Position numbers and translations under genes: made by a program. A DNA stretch of 64,000 nucleotides from Maribacter halichondriae. Lineage in GTDB: Bacteria > Bacteroidota > Bacteroidia > Flavobacteriales > Flavobacteriaceae. The stretch lies in NCBI RefSeq assembly GCF_027474825.1, contig NZ_CP107030.1, positions 62,001-126,000 on the forward strand, read 5' to 3'. Positions within the stretch are counted from its first letter, which is position 1. Each line of letters begins with the position of its first letter. This document shows, one piece after another, positions 1 to 8,132 of the stretch. The notes beneath the pieces were generated by a model. The model was not told the DNA's origin and ran no database searches. It saw nothing but the letters and a program-made list of their open reading frames with translations.

Positions 1-5
1 ACGTA

Positions 6-1538
6 TTAACAAATCACACAAAACCCAGGATCATCCGCCAAATTCTCACTGGGGTTTCGCCACATGCCAAGTCCTTCGATGAGTTCATCGGCATTCGTTG
101 GCCCCCAAACGCCTGCGGAATACCCATACGTTTTGACACCTTTTCCATTCTTCCAATAATCCAAGATGGGATCTACGAATTCCCACGCGGCTTCTACCTC
201 ATCCGCTCTGGCGTATAACGTGGCATCACCTTGCATGGCATCCAATAACAATCGTTCATAGGCTTCCATAACATTATTTTCGACCAAACTTGAATAATAG
301 AAATCCAAATTGGCACGCTCGACTTTAAAGCCCTGTCCCGGAACTTTCACTCCGAATTTTATTAAAATACCTTCATCGGGCTGGATTCTGATAATCAGTT
401 TATTATCCTTATTGTTCAGGCCCGAATCTTTAAAAATTTGGTGATGGGGCGTTTTAAAATGAATAACTACCTCAGTTACCTTGGTTGGCATCCGCTTCGC
501 CGTACGAACATAGAAGGGAACGTCGGCCCAGCGCCAATTATCGACATAGAACTTAATGGCAGCGTAGGTTTCGGTACTCGAATCGGGGTCTACCCCTTCT
601 TCCTCGCGATACCCTTTTACCTTCTCTCCATTGATTATTGAACTAATATACTGCGCCTTGATCGTATTATCGTGTAAGGTCTTTTCATCTTTCATGATCC
701 GTAACGACTTCAAGGCCTTCACTTTTTCGTTTCGTATCTCATCGGCATTCGAACCGATAGGAGGCTCCATAACCACTAATGATACTATCTGTAACAAATG
801 ATTTTGAAACATATCGCGCAACGCCCCAGACTTGTCATAATACCCGCCCCGCAGTTCCACACCGCCGCTTTCGGCATTGGTGATTTCAACATGGTGAATA
901 TAATTGCGGTTCCACAGCGGTTCGAAAATGCTATTGGCAAAACGGGTTACCAAAAGATTCTGAACCGTTTCCTTGCCCAAATAGTGGTCGATACGATAAA
1001 TCTGTGATTCTTTGAAATATTGGTGTAGGCCATCATTGAGTTGGCGGGCACTCTCTAGGCTGTACCCAAAAGGTTTCTCTACAATGATACGCTTCCATCC
1101 CGTGTTTTGATCGTTCAGCCCGACCTCGGCAAGGTTCTTTGCTATGGCTTCGTATAAACTTGGCGGAGTCGATAGATAGAAAATACAATTCTGATCGGTA
1201 CCATGTTCCACGTTCAGATCGGTTATTCTTTTTTGAAGTCCCTTGTAACTAGTATCATAGTCCTTTCCCAGATCTTCATAAAAAAGTTTTTCGCAAAACC
1301 GATCGATTATTTTTGAATCTAAATCCTTGGTTTTTTTTTTCAAATATTCACTCTCTTGAACAACCTTTTTTCTAAAATCGGAATCGCTCAAATTGCTCCG
1401 GCTCACACCCAATACAACAAAATTTTCTGGCAGATGGTTGTCTTTGAACAGACTAAAAAGGGCCGGAACCAGCTTACGTGCCGTTAAGTCTCCCGATGCC
1501 CCAAAAATGATGAGCATTTGATTTTCTGTTTTCTTCAT
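6..1538 (-). CDS. zwf: Glucose-6-phosphate 1-dehydrogenase
   Basis: Oxidises glucose 6-phosphate to 6-phosphogluconolactone with NAD(P)+, the first step of the oxidative pentose phosphate pathway, in the cytosol. The 510-residue product has the N-terminal nucleotide-binding motif GASGDLTARKL near residue 11 and the family active-site motif RIDHYLGKE near residue 180, and its length is normal for the family. The frame stays open upstream to 1688, but the ATG at 1538 (MKKTENQ) puts the Rossmann motif at the usual distance from the N-terminus, so I chose it. It is divergent from gnd, the next-but-one enzyme of the pathway. No lactonase gene (pgl) is visible between them. Confidence 0.97.
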   Translation of the reverse strand: MKKTENQMLIIFGASGDLTARKLVPALFSLFKDNHLPENFVVLGVSRSNLSDSDFRKKVVQESEYLKKKTKDLDSKIIDRFCEKLFYEDLGKDYDTSYKGLQKRITDLNVEHGTDQNCIFYLSTPPSLYEAIAKNLAEVGLNDQNTGWKRIIVEKPFGYSLESARQLNDGLHQYFKESQIYRIDHYLGKETVQNLLVTRFANSIFEPLWNRNYIHHVEITNAESGGVELRGGYYDKSGALRDMFQNHLLQIVSLVVMEPPIGSNADEIRNEKVKALKSLRIMKDEKTLHDNTIKAQYISSIINGEKVKGYREEEGVDPDSSTETYAAIKFYVDNWRWADVPFYVRTAKRMPTKVTEVVIHFKTPHHQIFKDSGLNNKDNKLIIRIQPDEGILIKFGVKVPGQGFKVERANLDFYYSSLVENNVMEAYERLLLDAMQGDATLYARADEVEAAWEFVDPILDYWKNGKGVKTYGYSAGVWGPTNADELIEGLGMWRNPSENLADDPGFCVIC

Positions 1539-1650
1539 TGCGTACCGTAATATGTTAGCCTTAAATGTATCGAAAAGAAAAAGCAATACCAACGACTTTA
1601 TATTAACTTGAACTAGGGTCTCGATATTTTCATTTATTTTTGATTGCCTC

Positions 1651-1696
1651 ACCCGGAATTGCCCAAAAGTAATTCCGACCTCTCCCAAGGAGAGGT
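1651..1696. repeat. Tandem hairpins between zwf and gnd
   Basis: Two adjacent perfect hairpins lie in the divergent intergenic space. GGAATT at 1655-1660 pairs with AATTCC at 1671-1676, and CCTCTCC at 1679-1685 pairs with GGAGAGG at 1689-1695 around the loop CAA. The second stem resembles the CCTCCCC/GGGGAGG stem at 21814-21830, so this may be a member of a dispersed intergenic repeat family. It ends about 28 bases before the gnd start codon and so would lie in the gnd leader. Confidence 0.6.
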
Positions 1697-1723
1697 GAAA
1701 AATTAAAAAAAAGGTAGATAATT

Positions 1724-3133
1724 ATGGCAGATAGATACGATTTCGGACTGGTAGGCTTGGGTGTAATGGGCCGTAATTTTATACTCAATGTGGCCGATAA
1801 CGGTTTTACGGCTTTCGGCAATGACCTCGATGCCGAAAAAGTGGCCGCCCTGATCGAAGAGGGAGGCGACACCCAAAAAGTCAATGCGACCACGGATGCC
1901 AAAACGTTCGTGGCCGCGCTCTCTACCCCACGAAAAATCATGTTGTTGGTACCTGCGGGAAAAATTGTAGATGCGGTTATTGAGAGTTTGCTTCCGCTAT
2001 TAGATAAGGAGGATATCATTATTGATGGAGGAAATTCATTCTTTACCGATACCGACCGTCGGGAAGCATATCTGGCCGAAAAGGGCATTCACTTTTTCGG
2101 AGCAGGTGTCTCCGGAGGTGCCAAAGGGGCACGTCTCGGCCCCAGTATCATGCCCGGAGGCAATCAGGAAGCCTACCAACATGTAAAACCTATTTTCGAA
2201 GCAGTGGCCGCAAAATACAATGGAGAACCTTGTGTGGCCTATTTGGGTCCTAAATCGGCCGGAAACTATGTTAAGATGGTCCACAACGGTATAGAATACG
2301 GATTGATGCAATTGACCTCGGAAATCTACGACCTGCTGAAAAAAGCGGGCGAGTATTCGAATGAAGAGTTGCACACCACTTTTTCAAATTGGAATGCCGG
2401 GCGACTACAATCCTTCTTGGTGGAGATCACTTCGGAAATTTTTGAACAAAAAGACAATCTGGGGGATGGCTATTTGGTCGATAAAATTTTGGATAAGGCC
2501 AAACAAAAAGGTACCGGAAAATGGACGAGCCAAAATGCCATGGATCTTGGAATACCCGTACCTTCGATTGATATTGCCGTCAGTATGCGCGAAATATCCG
2601 CCTTAAAGGAAGAACGCAGGCAGGCTGATAAATTATACGATCGACCCATAGTGGAGGCCATCAATAAAACCGAATTGGAAAAAATGGCTGAAGAAGCCTT
2701 ATATTTTTCATTTATCGTCACCTATGCGCAAGGCCTACACCAATTGGCCGATGCTTCAAAAGAATATGGCTATGATGTCGATATCGCCACGATTGCCAAA
2801 ATCTGGCGGGCGGGCTGCATCATTCGCGCCGCACTTTTGGCAGATATTACCGAGGCTTTTAAAACCGATAGTAAACTACCCAATCTGTTGCTCTCCCCTA
2901 CTTTTGTTGAAAAAGTGCAAAGTACGGTCGGTTCGGCAAGAGCATTGGTCTCCTATGCCGCAAAAAGTGGCATACCCCTACCCGGACTCTCCAATTCATT
3001 GACCTATTTTGATGCCTATACCTCTACCCGATTGCCCTTAAACTTGATCCAGGCGCAACGCGATTATTTTGGGTCGCATACCTATGAGCGCTTAGATCGT
3101 GAAGGGGTTTTTCATACGGAGTGGGACGATTGA
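1724..3133 (+). CDS. gnd: 6-phosphogluconate dehydrogenase, decarboxylating
   Basis: Converts 6-phosphogluconate to ribulose 5-phosphate and CO2 with reduction of NADP+. The 469-residue product shows the dinucleotide-binding GLGVMGRN at residues 11-18, DGGNS at 101-105, SGGAKGAR at 130-137, and the catalytic block KMVHNGIEYG with Lys184, Asn188 and Glu191. Length is full for the short (about 470-residue) family. The ATG at 1724 starts directly at the conserved N-terminus. It is divergent from zwf and separated from it by tandem hairpins. Confidence 0.97.
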   Translation: MADRYDFGLVGLGVMGRNFILNVADNGFTAFGNDLDAEKVAALIEEGGDTQKVNATTDAKTFVAALSTPRKIMLLVPAGKIVDAVIESLLPLLDKEDIIIDGGNSFFTDTDRREAYLAEKGIHFFGAGVSGGAKGARLGPSIMPGGNQEAYQHVKPIFEAVAAKYNGEPCVAYLGPKSAGNYVKMVHNGIEYGLMQLTSEIYDLLKKAGEYSNEELHTTFSNWNAGRLQSFLVEITSEIFEQKDNLGDGYLVDKILDKAKQKGTGKWTSQNAMDLGIPVPSIDIAVSMREISALKEERRQADKLYDRPIVEAINKTELEKMAEEALYFSFIVTYAQGLHQLADASKEYGYDVDIATIAKIWRAGCIIRAALLADITEAFKTDSKLPNLLLSPTFVEKVQSTVGSARALVSYAAKSGIPLPGLSNSLTYFDAYTSTRLPLNLIQAQRDYFGSHTYERLDREGVFHTEWDD

Positions 3134-3141
3134 ATAAAGAT

Positions 3142-4119
3142 ATGAAAAACGACAAAAAAGTTTACGAGAAAATACTTGTTCAAATTGAAAAAAATGTTGA
3201 TTCCAAGAATTTGGAGTGTGTTATAGAAGGTTGTTCCAATATTGCAATCAACTCTCATATACTGCAGAAAAATGGAATTTTAAATAGTATATCCACTGCG
3301 AATCATTTTCATGAATACAAAAACGCGGATATATTTGATTTTGCTAAATCTAACTCAGGCAAAGAACTTCGCTTTAGAAAAACTGGCGTTAATAAAGCTC
3401 ATTCGTATAGAACATTATGTTCTGAACACGACACCAACCTTTTCAAATCCATTGAGAAACACCCAATTGACTTTGATGACTACAATGTACATTTACTTTT
3501 CGCATATCGAACCGTGCTTTCACTGACACGAAAGGAACAAATTGTTCAAGAAAAGATTTTAAGAAAGATTGCATCAAAAAGATTGAATGAACCTCATCCC
3601 GCCTTGCAATCAATGAGAAAAGATAACGACCAGATACTTAAAGAAATCAACAAAGCTCTTGAAGAGAGAGGTTCAGAAATCAAAAGACTTGAAAGTAATC
3701 TTAGCTTGGAACGAAAGGATTATGCTTTCATCAAATTAAATTATCCACTAAAAAAAGTGTACTCTAGTTCTAGACAAAAAACTCCAAAAACTGGAGAGAC
3801 ATTTTATGTCAACATTTTCCCATACAATAATGCAAGTAACGTTTTGATTTTTTATCCTAAAGAATATAAGGACTCTTGGTTTGATGACTATTTGGAAAGC
3901 TGGACCGGCTTGACAGAGAAAGAGTTTGAGCGCAGACTCACAACTCATTTATTTCTCAATTGTGAAAACTGGGGAATAGCTAAGGAACATTTAGAAAATG
4001 TCTCCCAAAAAGAATTAGACAAAACAATCCTGATTTCTCAAAAATTAAGATATAATTTTAATGTTAGGGCGGACTTGTCTTATTCAATAGGATTTAATTT
4101 GTTTTCTAAAGACCGATGA
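3142..4119 (+). CDS. Orphan protein with possible Cys/His zinc site, function unknown
   Basis: A 325-residue cytosolic protein that I do not recognise. The N-terminal third carries Cys26-x4-Cys31, Ser38-His39 in the context INSHILQKNGIL, and Cys93-x2-His96, which could form a Cys/His zinc-binding fold of the treble-clef or HNH-like kind; that is inference from spacing only. A charged, probably coiled-coil stretch follows at about 150-200, then a mixed C-terminal domain. The open frame reaches back to 3121, inside gnd, but the ATG at 3142 avoids that overlap. The gene is visibly more AT-rich than its neighbours, starts 8 bases after gnd, and has no functional link to it, which suggests a transferred insertion. 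Confidence 0.75.
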   Translation: MKNDKKVYEKILVQIEKNVDSKNLECVIEGCSNIAINSHILQKNGILNSISTANHFHEYKNADIFDFAKSNSGKELRFRKTGVNKAHSYRTLCSEHDTNLFKSIEKHPIDFDDYNVHLLFAYRTVLSLTRKEQIVQEKILRKIASKRLNEPHPALQSMRKDNDQILKEINKALEERGSEIKRLESNLSLERKDYAFIKLNYPLKKVYSSSRQKTPKTGETFYVNIFPYNNASNVLIFYPKEYKDSWFDDYLESWTGLTEKEFERRLTTHLFLNCENWGIAKEHLENVSQKELDKTILISQKLRYNFNVRADLSYSIGFNLFSKDR

Positions 4120-4148
4120 GTATGGATTGTTTCAACTCCCAGCTCCCG

Positions 4149-4193
4149 CCAGTCTGTGACTGGTGGCCCCCGCTGGCGCGAGTTTGCAACTCG
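4149..4193. repeat. REP-like double hairpin, upstream copy
   Basis: Two perfect small hairpins sit in the GC-rich gap before the DUF1080 gene. CCAGTC (4149-4154) and GACTGG (4158-4163) flank the loop TGT, and CGAGTT (4179-4184) and AACTCG (4188-4193) flank the loop TGC. The GC content stands out from the AT-rich surroundings. A diverged version with the two parts in the opposite order lies at 6751-6801. The style resembles REP elements mobilised by REP-associated tyrosine transposases, but no transposase gene is in this window. Confidence 0.6.
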
Positions 4194-4263
4194 TGTCCCA
4201 CGCAAGTCTTTACTGATGATCAACAAAAAAAATATACATCAAGCGCGATAAAACCAAATAATA

Positions 4264-5046
4264 ATGCAAAAAGCACTCCTACCCTTATTACTTTCGATCT
4301 TCTTTACAAATTGCAAAACAACGAACGATGAATGGACCGACCAATTGGCAGAAAACTCCCTAGAAGGCTGGCACTTCTTTCAAGATAACGGTTCCAAAAA
4401 AGGGTGGGTCGTCGAAGATGGTATTTTGACTTTTAATGGCGTTTCCGATATGGAAACGGGGGAAGGCGATGCCAGTTTATTGTCCGATAAAATCTATGGA
4501 AACTTCGAGATTGAATTCGATTGGAAAATCATGCCAGGGGGCAACAGCGGTTTTATGTGGGGGGTGCAAGACGACCCAAAATATAAATATCCATACCAAA
4601 CAGGTCCTGAAATACAGATTTTAGATGCCGCCATGTATACGGATACCACCATCATACTGGGCGGAGAAATCGAAGTACAGAATGTATTGGAAGACCTTGA
4701 AGAACGTAAACACTTCATAGGGTCTTTGTACGACCTATCGGCACCCACCGTATTAGATGCCTCGAAACCTGCCAACGAATGGAACTCCTATCACATTAAA
4801 ATCGATTATAAAGCGAATCGCGGCGAAGTTTCGCTTAATGGAGTAAAGATTAATTCGTTCCCACTTCAAGGTCCAGAATGGGATGCCATGGTTGCCAAAA
4901 GCAAATTCGGCAAATCTGAAACGGCCGATTATATCGGTGGGGTCAGATGGAAAGATTTCGGAAAATTCTCAAAGGGACATATCTGTTTTCAAGACCATCC
5001 CGGAGAAGTTTCTTTTCGAAATATTAGGATTAAAGAACTCGAATGA
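4264..5046 (+). CDS. DUF1080 (3-keto-disaccharide hydrolase-type) lipoprotein
   Basis: A 260-residue exported protein of the DUF1080 family, a concanavalin-like fold linked to 3-keto-disaccharide hydrolysis and glycan binding. A short hydrophobic N-terminus ends at Cys17 in FFTNC, which could be a loose lipobox; Bacteroidota lipoboxes are often relaxed, but the Asn before Cys makes this uncertain. The body has family features: EGWHFFQDNG near 34, a long GNSGFMWGVQDD block near 96, EIQILD near 117, and a C-terminal HICFQDHPGEVSFRNIRI. It precedes a sulfatase by about 150 bases, so a role in processing sulfated or modified sugars is plausible but not shown. Confidence 0.88.
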   Translation: MQKALLPLLLSIFFTNCKTTNDEWTDQLAENSLEGWHFFQDNGSKKGWVVEDGILTFNGVSDMETGEGDASLLSDKIYGNFEIEFDWKIMPGGNSGFMWGVQDDPKYKYPYQTGPEIQILDAAMYTDTTIILGGEIEVQNVLEDLEERKHFIGSLYDLSAPTVLDASKPANEWNSYHIKIDYKANRGEVSLNGVKINSFPLQGPEWDAMVAKSKFGKSETADYIGGVRWKDFGKFSKGHICFQDHPGEVSFRNIRIKELE

Positions 5047-5052
5047 ACTACC

Positions 5053-5133
5053 CCGATGCAAGCATACAAGGTGTCAAATTCCAAAAAAACAAATTCCAAA
5101 TTCCAAAAAGAAAAAGGACTATGCAAGCATCGG
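5053..5133. repeat. TTGGAATTT-family intergenic repeat, copy A
   Basis: CCGATGC at 5053-5059 and GCATCGG at 5127-5133 form the outer arms. Between them are several AAATTCC/TTCCAAA units, including a doubled form at about 5090-5106. The same unit occurs in hairpin arrangements at 9949-10019, 14786-14836 and 59099-59145. This copy lies between the DUF1080 gene and the sulfatase. Confidence 0.6.
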
Positions 5134-5194
5134 AGAATGAAACTCTAACAGATTAAACTTTTTTAAACAAGCTCCTGGCTTAAAATTTAACGAT

Positions 5195-6714
5195 ATGGCG
5201 TACGGCAACAAATTAATTATCCTTGTTATTTTTGTGTGTTTTTTCACTGCAAACGCCATCGGGCAGAGTTCAAAAACCGATACACGTCCCAACATACTAT
5301 GGATCTATTTAGAGGACACTTCACCCTTATTGGGTTGTTATGGCAGTACGTTAGTCCCTACCCCGAATATCGATGATCTTGCAAAAAAAGGTATGCGATT
5401 TACCAATGCCTTTATGCCGGCACCGGTATGTTCGGCCAGTCGTTCGAGCATAATTACCGGGGTGATGTCTACCACCTGGGGGCTGCAAAACCATCATAGT
5501 TCACGTACCCCGGCATCGGCAATTCAGTTGCCAAAAGGTGTAAAAACCATTCCCGAATTGTTCGTTGAGGCCGGCTATAATACCTTTAACAATGGGAAAG
5601 ACGATTACAACTTCAATTATAATCGAAAAGATCTGTACGACCAAGAATATCTACAGCATCCACTTTATGGAAAAAGGGGTCAACATCGAACTAGCGGAAT
5701 TAAAGAACAGACAACCCTTTTTCGGCCAAATTCAGTTGGCCGGGGAAAAGAAATATTTTCTCAAAAATTTACCGAAAACGTACTTTCCCCTGTGGACAGG
5801 GCAAAAATTGAGCTTCCACCCTACTTACCAAATCATCCTGCTGTTATTGAAGAATACGCGAACCACCTCGACGCCATAGCGATAACGGATAGAAAAGTGG
5901 GCGAAATTATCAAAACACTAAAAGCCAATGGTCTATTAAAGAATACCATCGTTTTCTTCTTTTCAGATCATGGCATGCGAATGACCCGACATAAACAGTT
6001 TCTATACGATGGCGGCCTGCATGTTCCCCTCATCATTGCAGATTATACCAAAAAAAAATTGAAGCAGGTACGGTACAAGACAATCTCACTAGTGGATTAG
6101 ATCTTGGTACAAGTTCATTGGCCCTAGCGGGCATTGCGATACCCGATTATATGGAAGGCAAGAACATATTCGCGGAAAATTATAAGGGCAGGGACTATGT
6201 CATTTCAACACGGGATCGCTGTGATTTTACTATCGACCGAATACGTTCCGTTCGGTCAAAGCAATTTAAATACATTCGTAACTTTCTTACCGACCGCCCC
6301 TACACACAACCTACATATATGGATGCTGACGGGGTTGAATTCGTAACCGTAATGCACCGACTGCACGCAGAAAACAAACTTGATACGGTACAGGCAAGGT
6401 TCTTTTCAGAGGAAAGGCCAAAAGAGGAGTTGTACGATATAAACGTAGATCCGTTCGAATTGGCTAATCTCGCTAATAATCCTAAATATGCCAAAACGCT
6501 TGCCCAATATGCTGACATACTTGAAAATTGGATTATCGAAACCGATGATAAAGGTCAATATCCGGAAAACGAGGAAAATTTGAAACTGATGTTAGGCATC
6601 TGGGGAGCGCATGCTGTAAATCCCGAATACGCACCACTAAGAGTAAAGTATAAAAATTTGGAGGGTTCTTTACGCGAACTTAAGAATCAAAGCTATCAAA
6701 AGCCGGTGGATTAA
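5195..6714 (+). CDS. Sulfatase (S1 type, formylglycine-dependent), frame broken
   Basis: Arylsulfatase-family enzyme that hydrolyses sulfate esters, here probably periplasmic because a signal peptide (residues 1 to about 24, ending ANAIGQ) is present. The early metal-site region LYLED-like (IYLEDTSPLLGCYG) and the CSASR motif with Cys79, the residue matured to formylglycine, are clear. SDHGMR near residue 265 supplies further metal ligands. The frame stops at 6100, but the next frame continues a perfect family match to 6714. Restoring one A in the A9 run at 6050-6058 joins them into 506 residues. A sequencing indel is more likely than decay. Substrate cannot be predicted; the neighbours (DUF1080, GH10) suggest a carbohydrate sulfate. 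Confidence 0.88.
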
Positions 6715-6750
6715 ATCATAAGAACTCTTTGTTTGTATTCCCTTGCTGAA

Positions 6751-6801
6751 ACGAGTTTCTAGCTCGTGCGCACCGTTCCCCGCCAATCTAAGACAGACGG
6801 C
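6751..6801. repeat. REP-like double element, downstream copy
   Basis: ACGAG at 6751-6755 and CTCGT at 6763-6767 form a small hairpin with the same CGAGTT core as the upstream copy at 4149-4193. Downstream, at about 6779-6801, the sequence CCCGCCAATCTAAGACAGA aligns with CCCGCCAGTCTGTGACTGG of the upstream copy. The two parts are in swapped order. Together the copies bracket the DUF1080-sulfatase pair. Confidence 0.5.
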
Positions 6802-6876
6802 TTCTACTTGTTTGTTAACGAGCCTACCAATATTGAAATATGCTTTATCTTGGAGAAAAATTATATCCCAGTTAAA

Positions 6877-7995
6877 ATGTGTACAAGAACATTGCTATTT
6901 GCCATAATCATTGTTTTTCTCGGTGCTTCCTGTAAAGAAGTTTCCAAGGAAAAACCGTTGAGCCAACACATTCGGGAGAGCACGGACAAAGGCATTAAAG
7001 ATTGGGGCAATTTTCCTATTGGTGGCGCCATAAACGTTCGGAAAGCGCTAAAAGACCGAAAGCTCGATTCAATAACCGTACAAAACTTCAACAGTATTAC
7101 CTCAACCAACGACATGAAAATGTATGCGATAGTAAAAGAGGATAGCATCCCTGATTTTACACGGGTCGACAGTCTCGTTTCGTATACCAAGAAAAACGGT
7201 ATGCGACTCTTCGGTCGTGCCTTGGTTTGGCACTATGGGCTTCCAAAATGGATTTCAAAGACCACTGAAGAAAAGGGAGCTGCCTGGGCCGATACTTTCC
7301 TAAGAAAGTATATTGATACAGTAGTCCCCCGATATAAAGACGACGTTGTCGCTTGGGATGTGGTCAACGAAGCCTTTGATACCAAAACCGGAGCATACCG
7401 AAAGACCTTTTGGTACGAGACCTTTGGCAAAGAGTACATCGAGAAAGCCTTTCGATATGCCCATGCCGCCGATCCGGACGCCAAATTATTCTACAATGAT
7501 TTTGGACAGGAAAAATATCCTGAAAAATTGGATAGCATCATTGCCATGGTGTATGATTTCAAGAATCGCGGGGTTCCCATTCGCGGAATCGGCCTGCAGA
7601 TGCACTTGGAAATGGATACACCAGAACAAGCCATTGCCGATGCCTTGAAAAAATCCGCGGCCACGGGACTGCTGGTTCATATTTCAGAACTTGATATTAT
7701 CTTCAACAAGCATAACGATGAAAATGATGGTGGAGAACAAGCAATCACTGAACTGACCGAAGAAATGAAACTGGCGCAAGCGGAAAAATTCAAACAAGTA
7801 GCACTCCTTTATCGCAAGCACGTACCGAAAGCGCAGCGATTCGGAATCACATTTTGGGATTTTAACGATCGTGATACGTGGATCAAGCCTTTCTTTGATT
7901 TGAAAGAGTGGCCAACAAACTATGATGAAAATCTAGACCCAAAACCAGCGTATTACGGTTTTATCGAAGGGCTGGTGACCAAAATTGAAAACTAA
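6877..7995 (+). CDS. GH10 endo-1,4-beta-xylanase-like lipoprotein
   Basis: A 372-residue glycoside hydrolase family 10 protein, expected to cleave xylan or a related beta-glycan. The lipoprotein signal ends in FLGASC with Cys19, so it should be anchored at the cell envelope. Catalytic motifs are present: DVVNEAF with the acid/base Glu165, and HISELDI with the nucleophile Glu271; FWDFNDR replaces the usual WG-rich C-terminal motif. The frame is open back to 6766, but that stretch is the REP-like element, so the ATG at 6877 is the start. It is downstream of the sulfatase, without SusC/SusD genes nearby. Confidence 0.92.
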   Translation: MCTRTLLFAIIIVFLGASCKEVSKEKPLSQHIRESTDKGIKDWGNFPIGGAINVRKALKDRKLDSITVQNFNSITSTNDMKMYAIVKEDSIPDFTRVDSLVSYTKKNGMRLFGRALVWHYGLPKWISKTTEEKGAAWADTFLRKYIDTVVPRYKDDVVAWDVVNEAFDTKTGAYRKTFWYETFGKEYIEKAFRYAHAADPDAKLFYNDFGQEKYPEKLDSIIAMVYDFKNRGVPIRGIGLQMHLEMDTPEQAIADALKKSAATGLLVHISELDIIFNKHNDENDGGEQAITELTEEMKLAQAEKFKQVALLYRKHVPKAQRFGITFWDFNDRDTWIKPFFDLKEWPTNYDENLDPKPAYYGFIEGLVTKIEN

Positions 7996-8132
7996 AGTAT
8001 AGGGGCTAACTATTTTAATCTGCGTCGTCGTCGCTTCACGTTCTTTTGTTGGACTTGTTATTTTGAGTGTTCCCCAACTAACATACGTTTCGAAACGTAA
8101 CTTTACTCGAATCAAGAATTTAAGTGTAGAAA

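Noticed and set aside
4116-4331. Small open frame of 71 codons over the REP-like region
   Set aside because: It covers hairpin repeats and overlaps the signal sequence of the DUF1080 gene in another frame; there is no family-like pattern.
6050-6058. Programmed ribosomal frameshift in the sulfatase at an A9 run
   Set aside because: A slippery A-run could allow slippage, but sixteen similar breaks occur in unrelated genes here, many in short runs that are not slippery, so a consensus error explains it better.
8000-8130. CGTCGTCGTCGC tract after the GH10 gene as a repeat or terminator
   Set aside because: It is a very short trinucleotide run without an inverted partner or a T-run.
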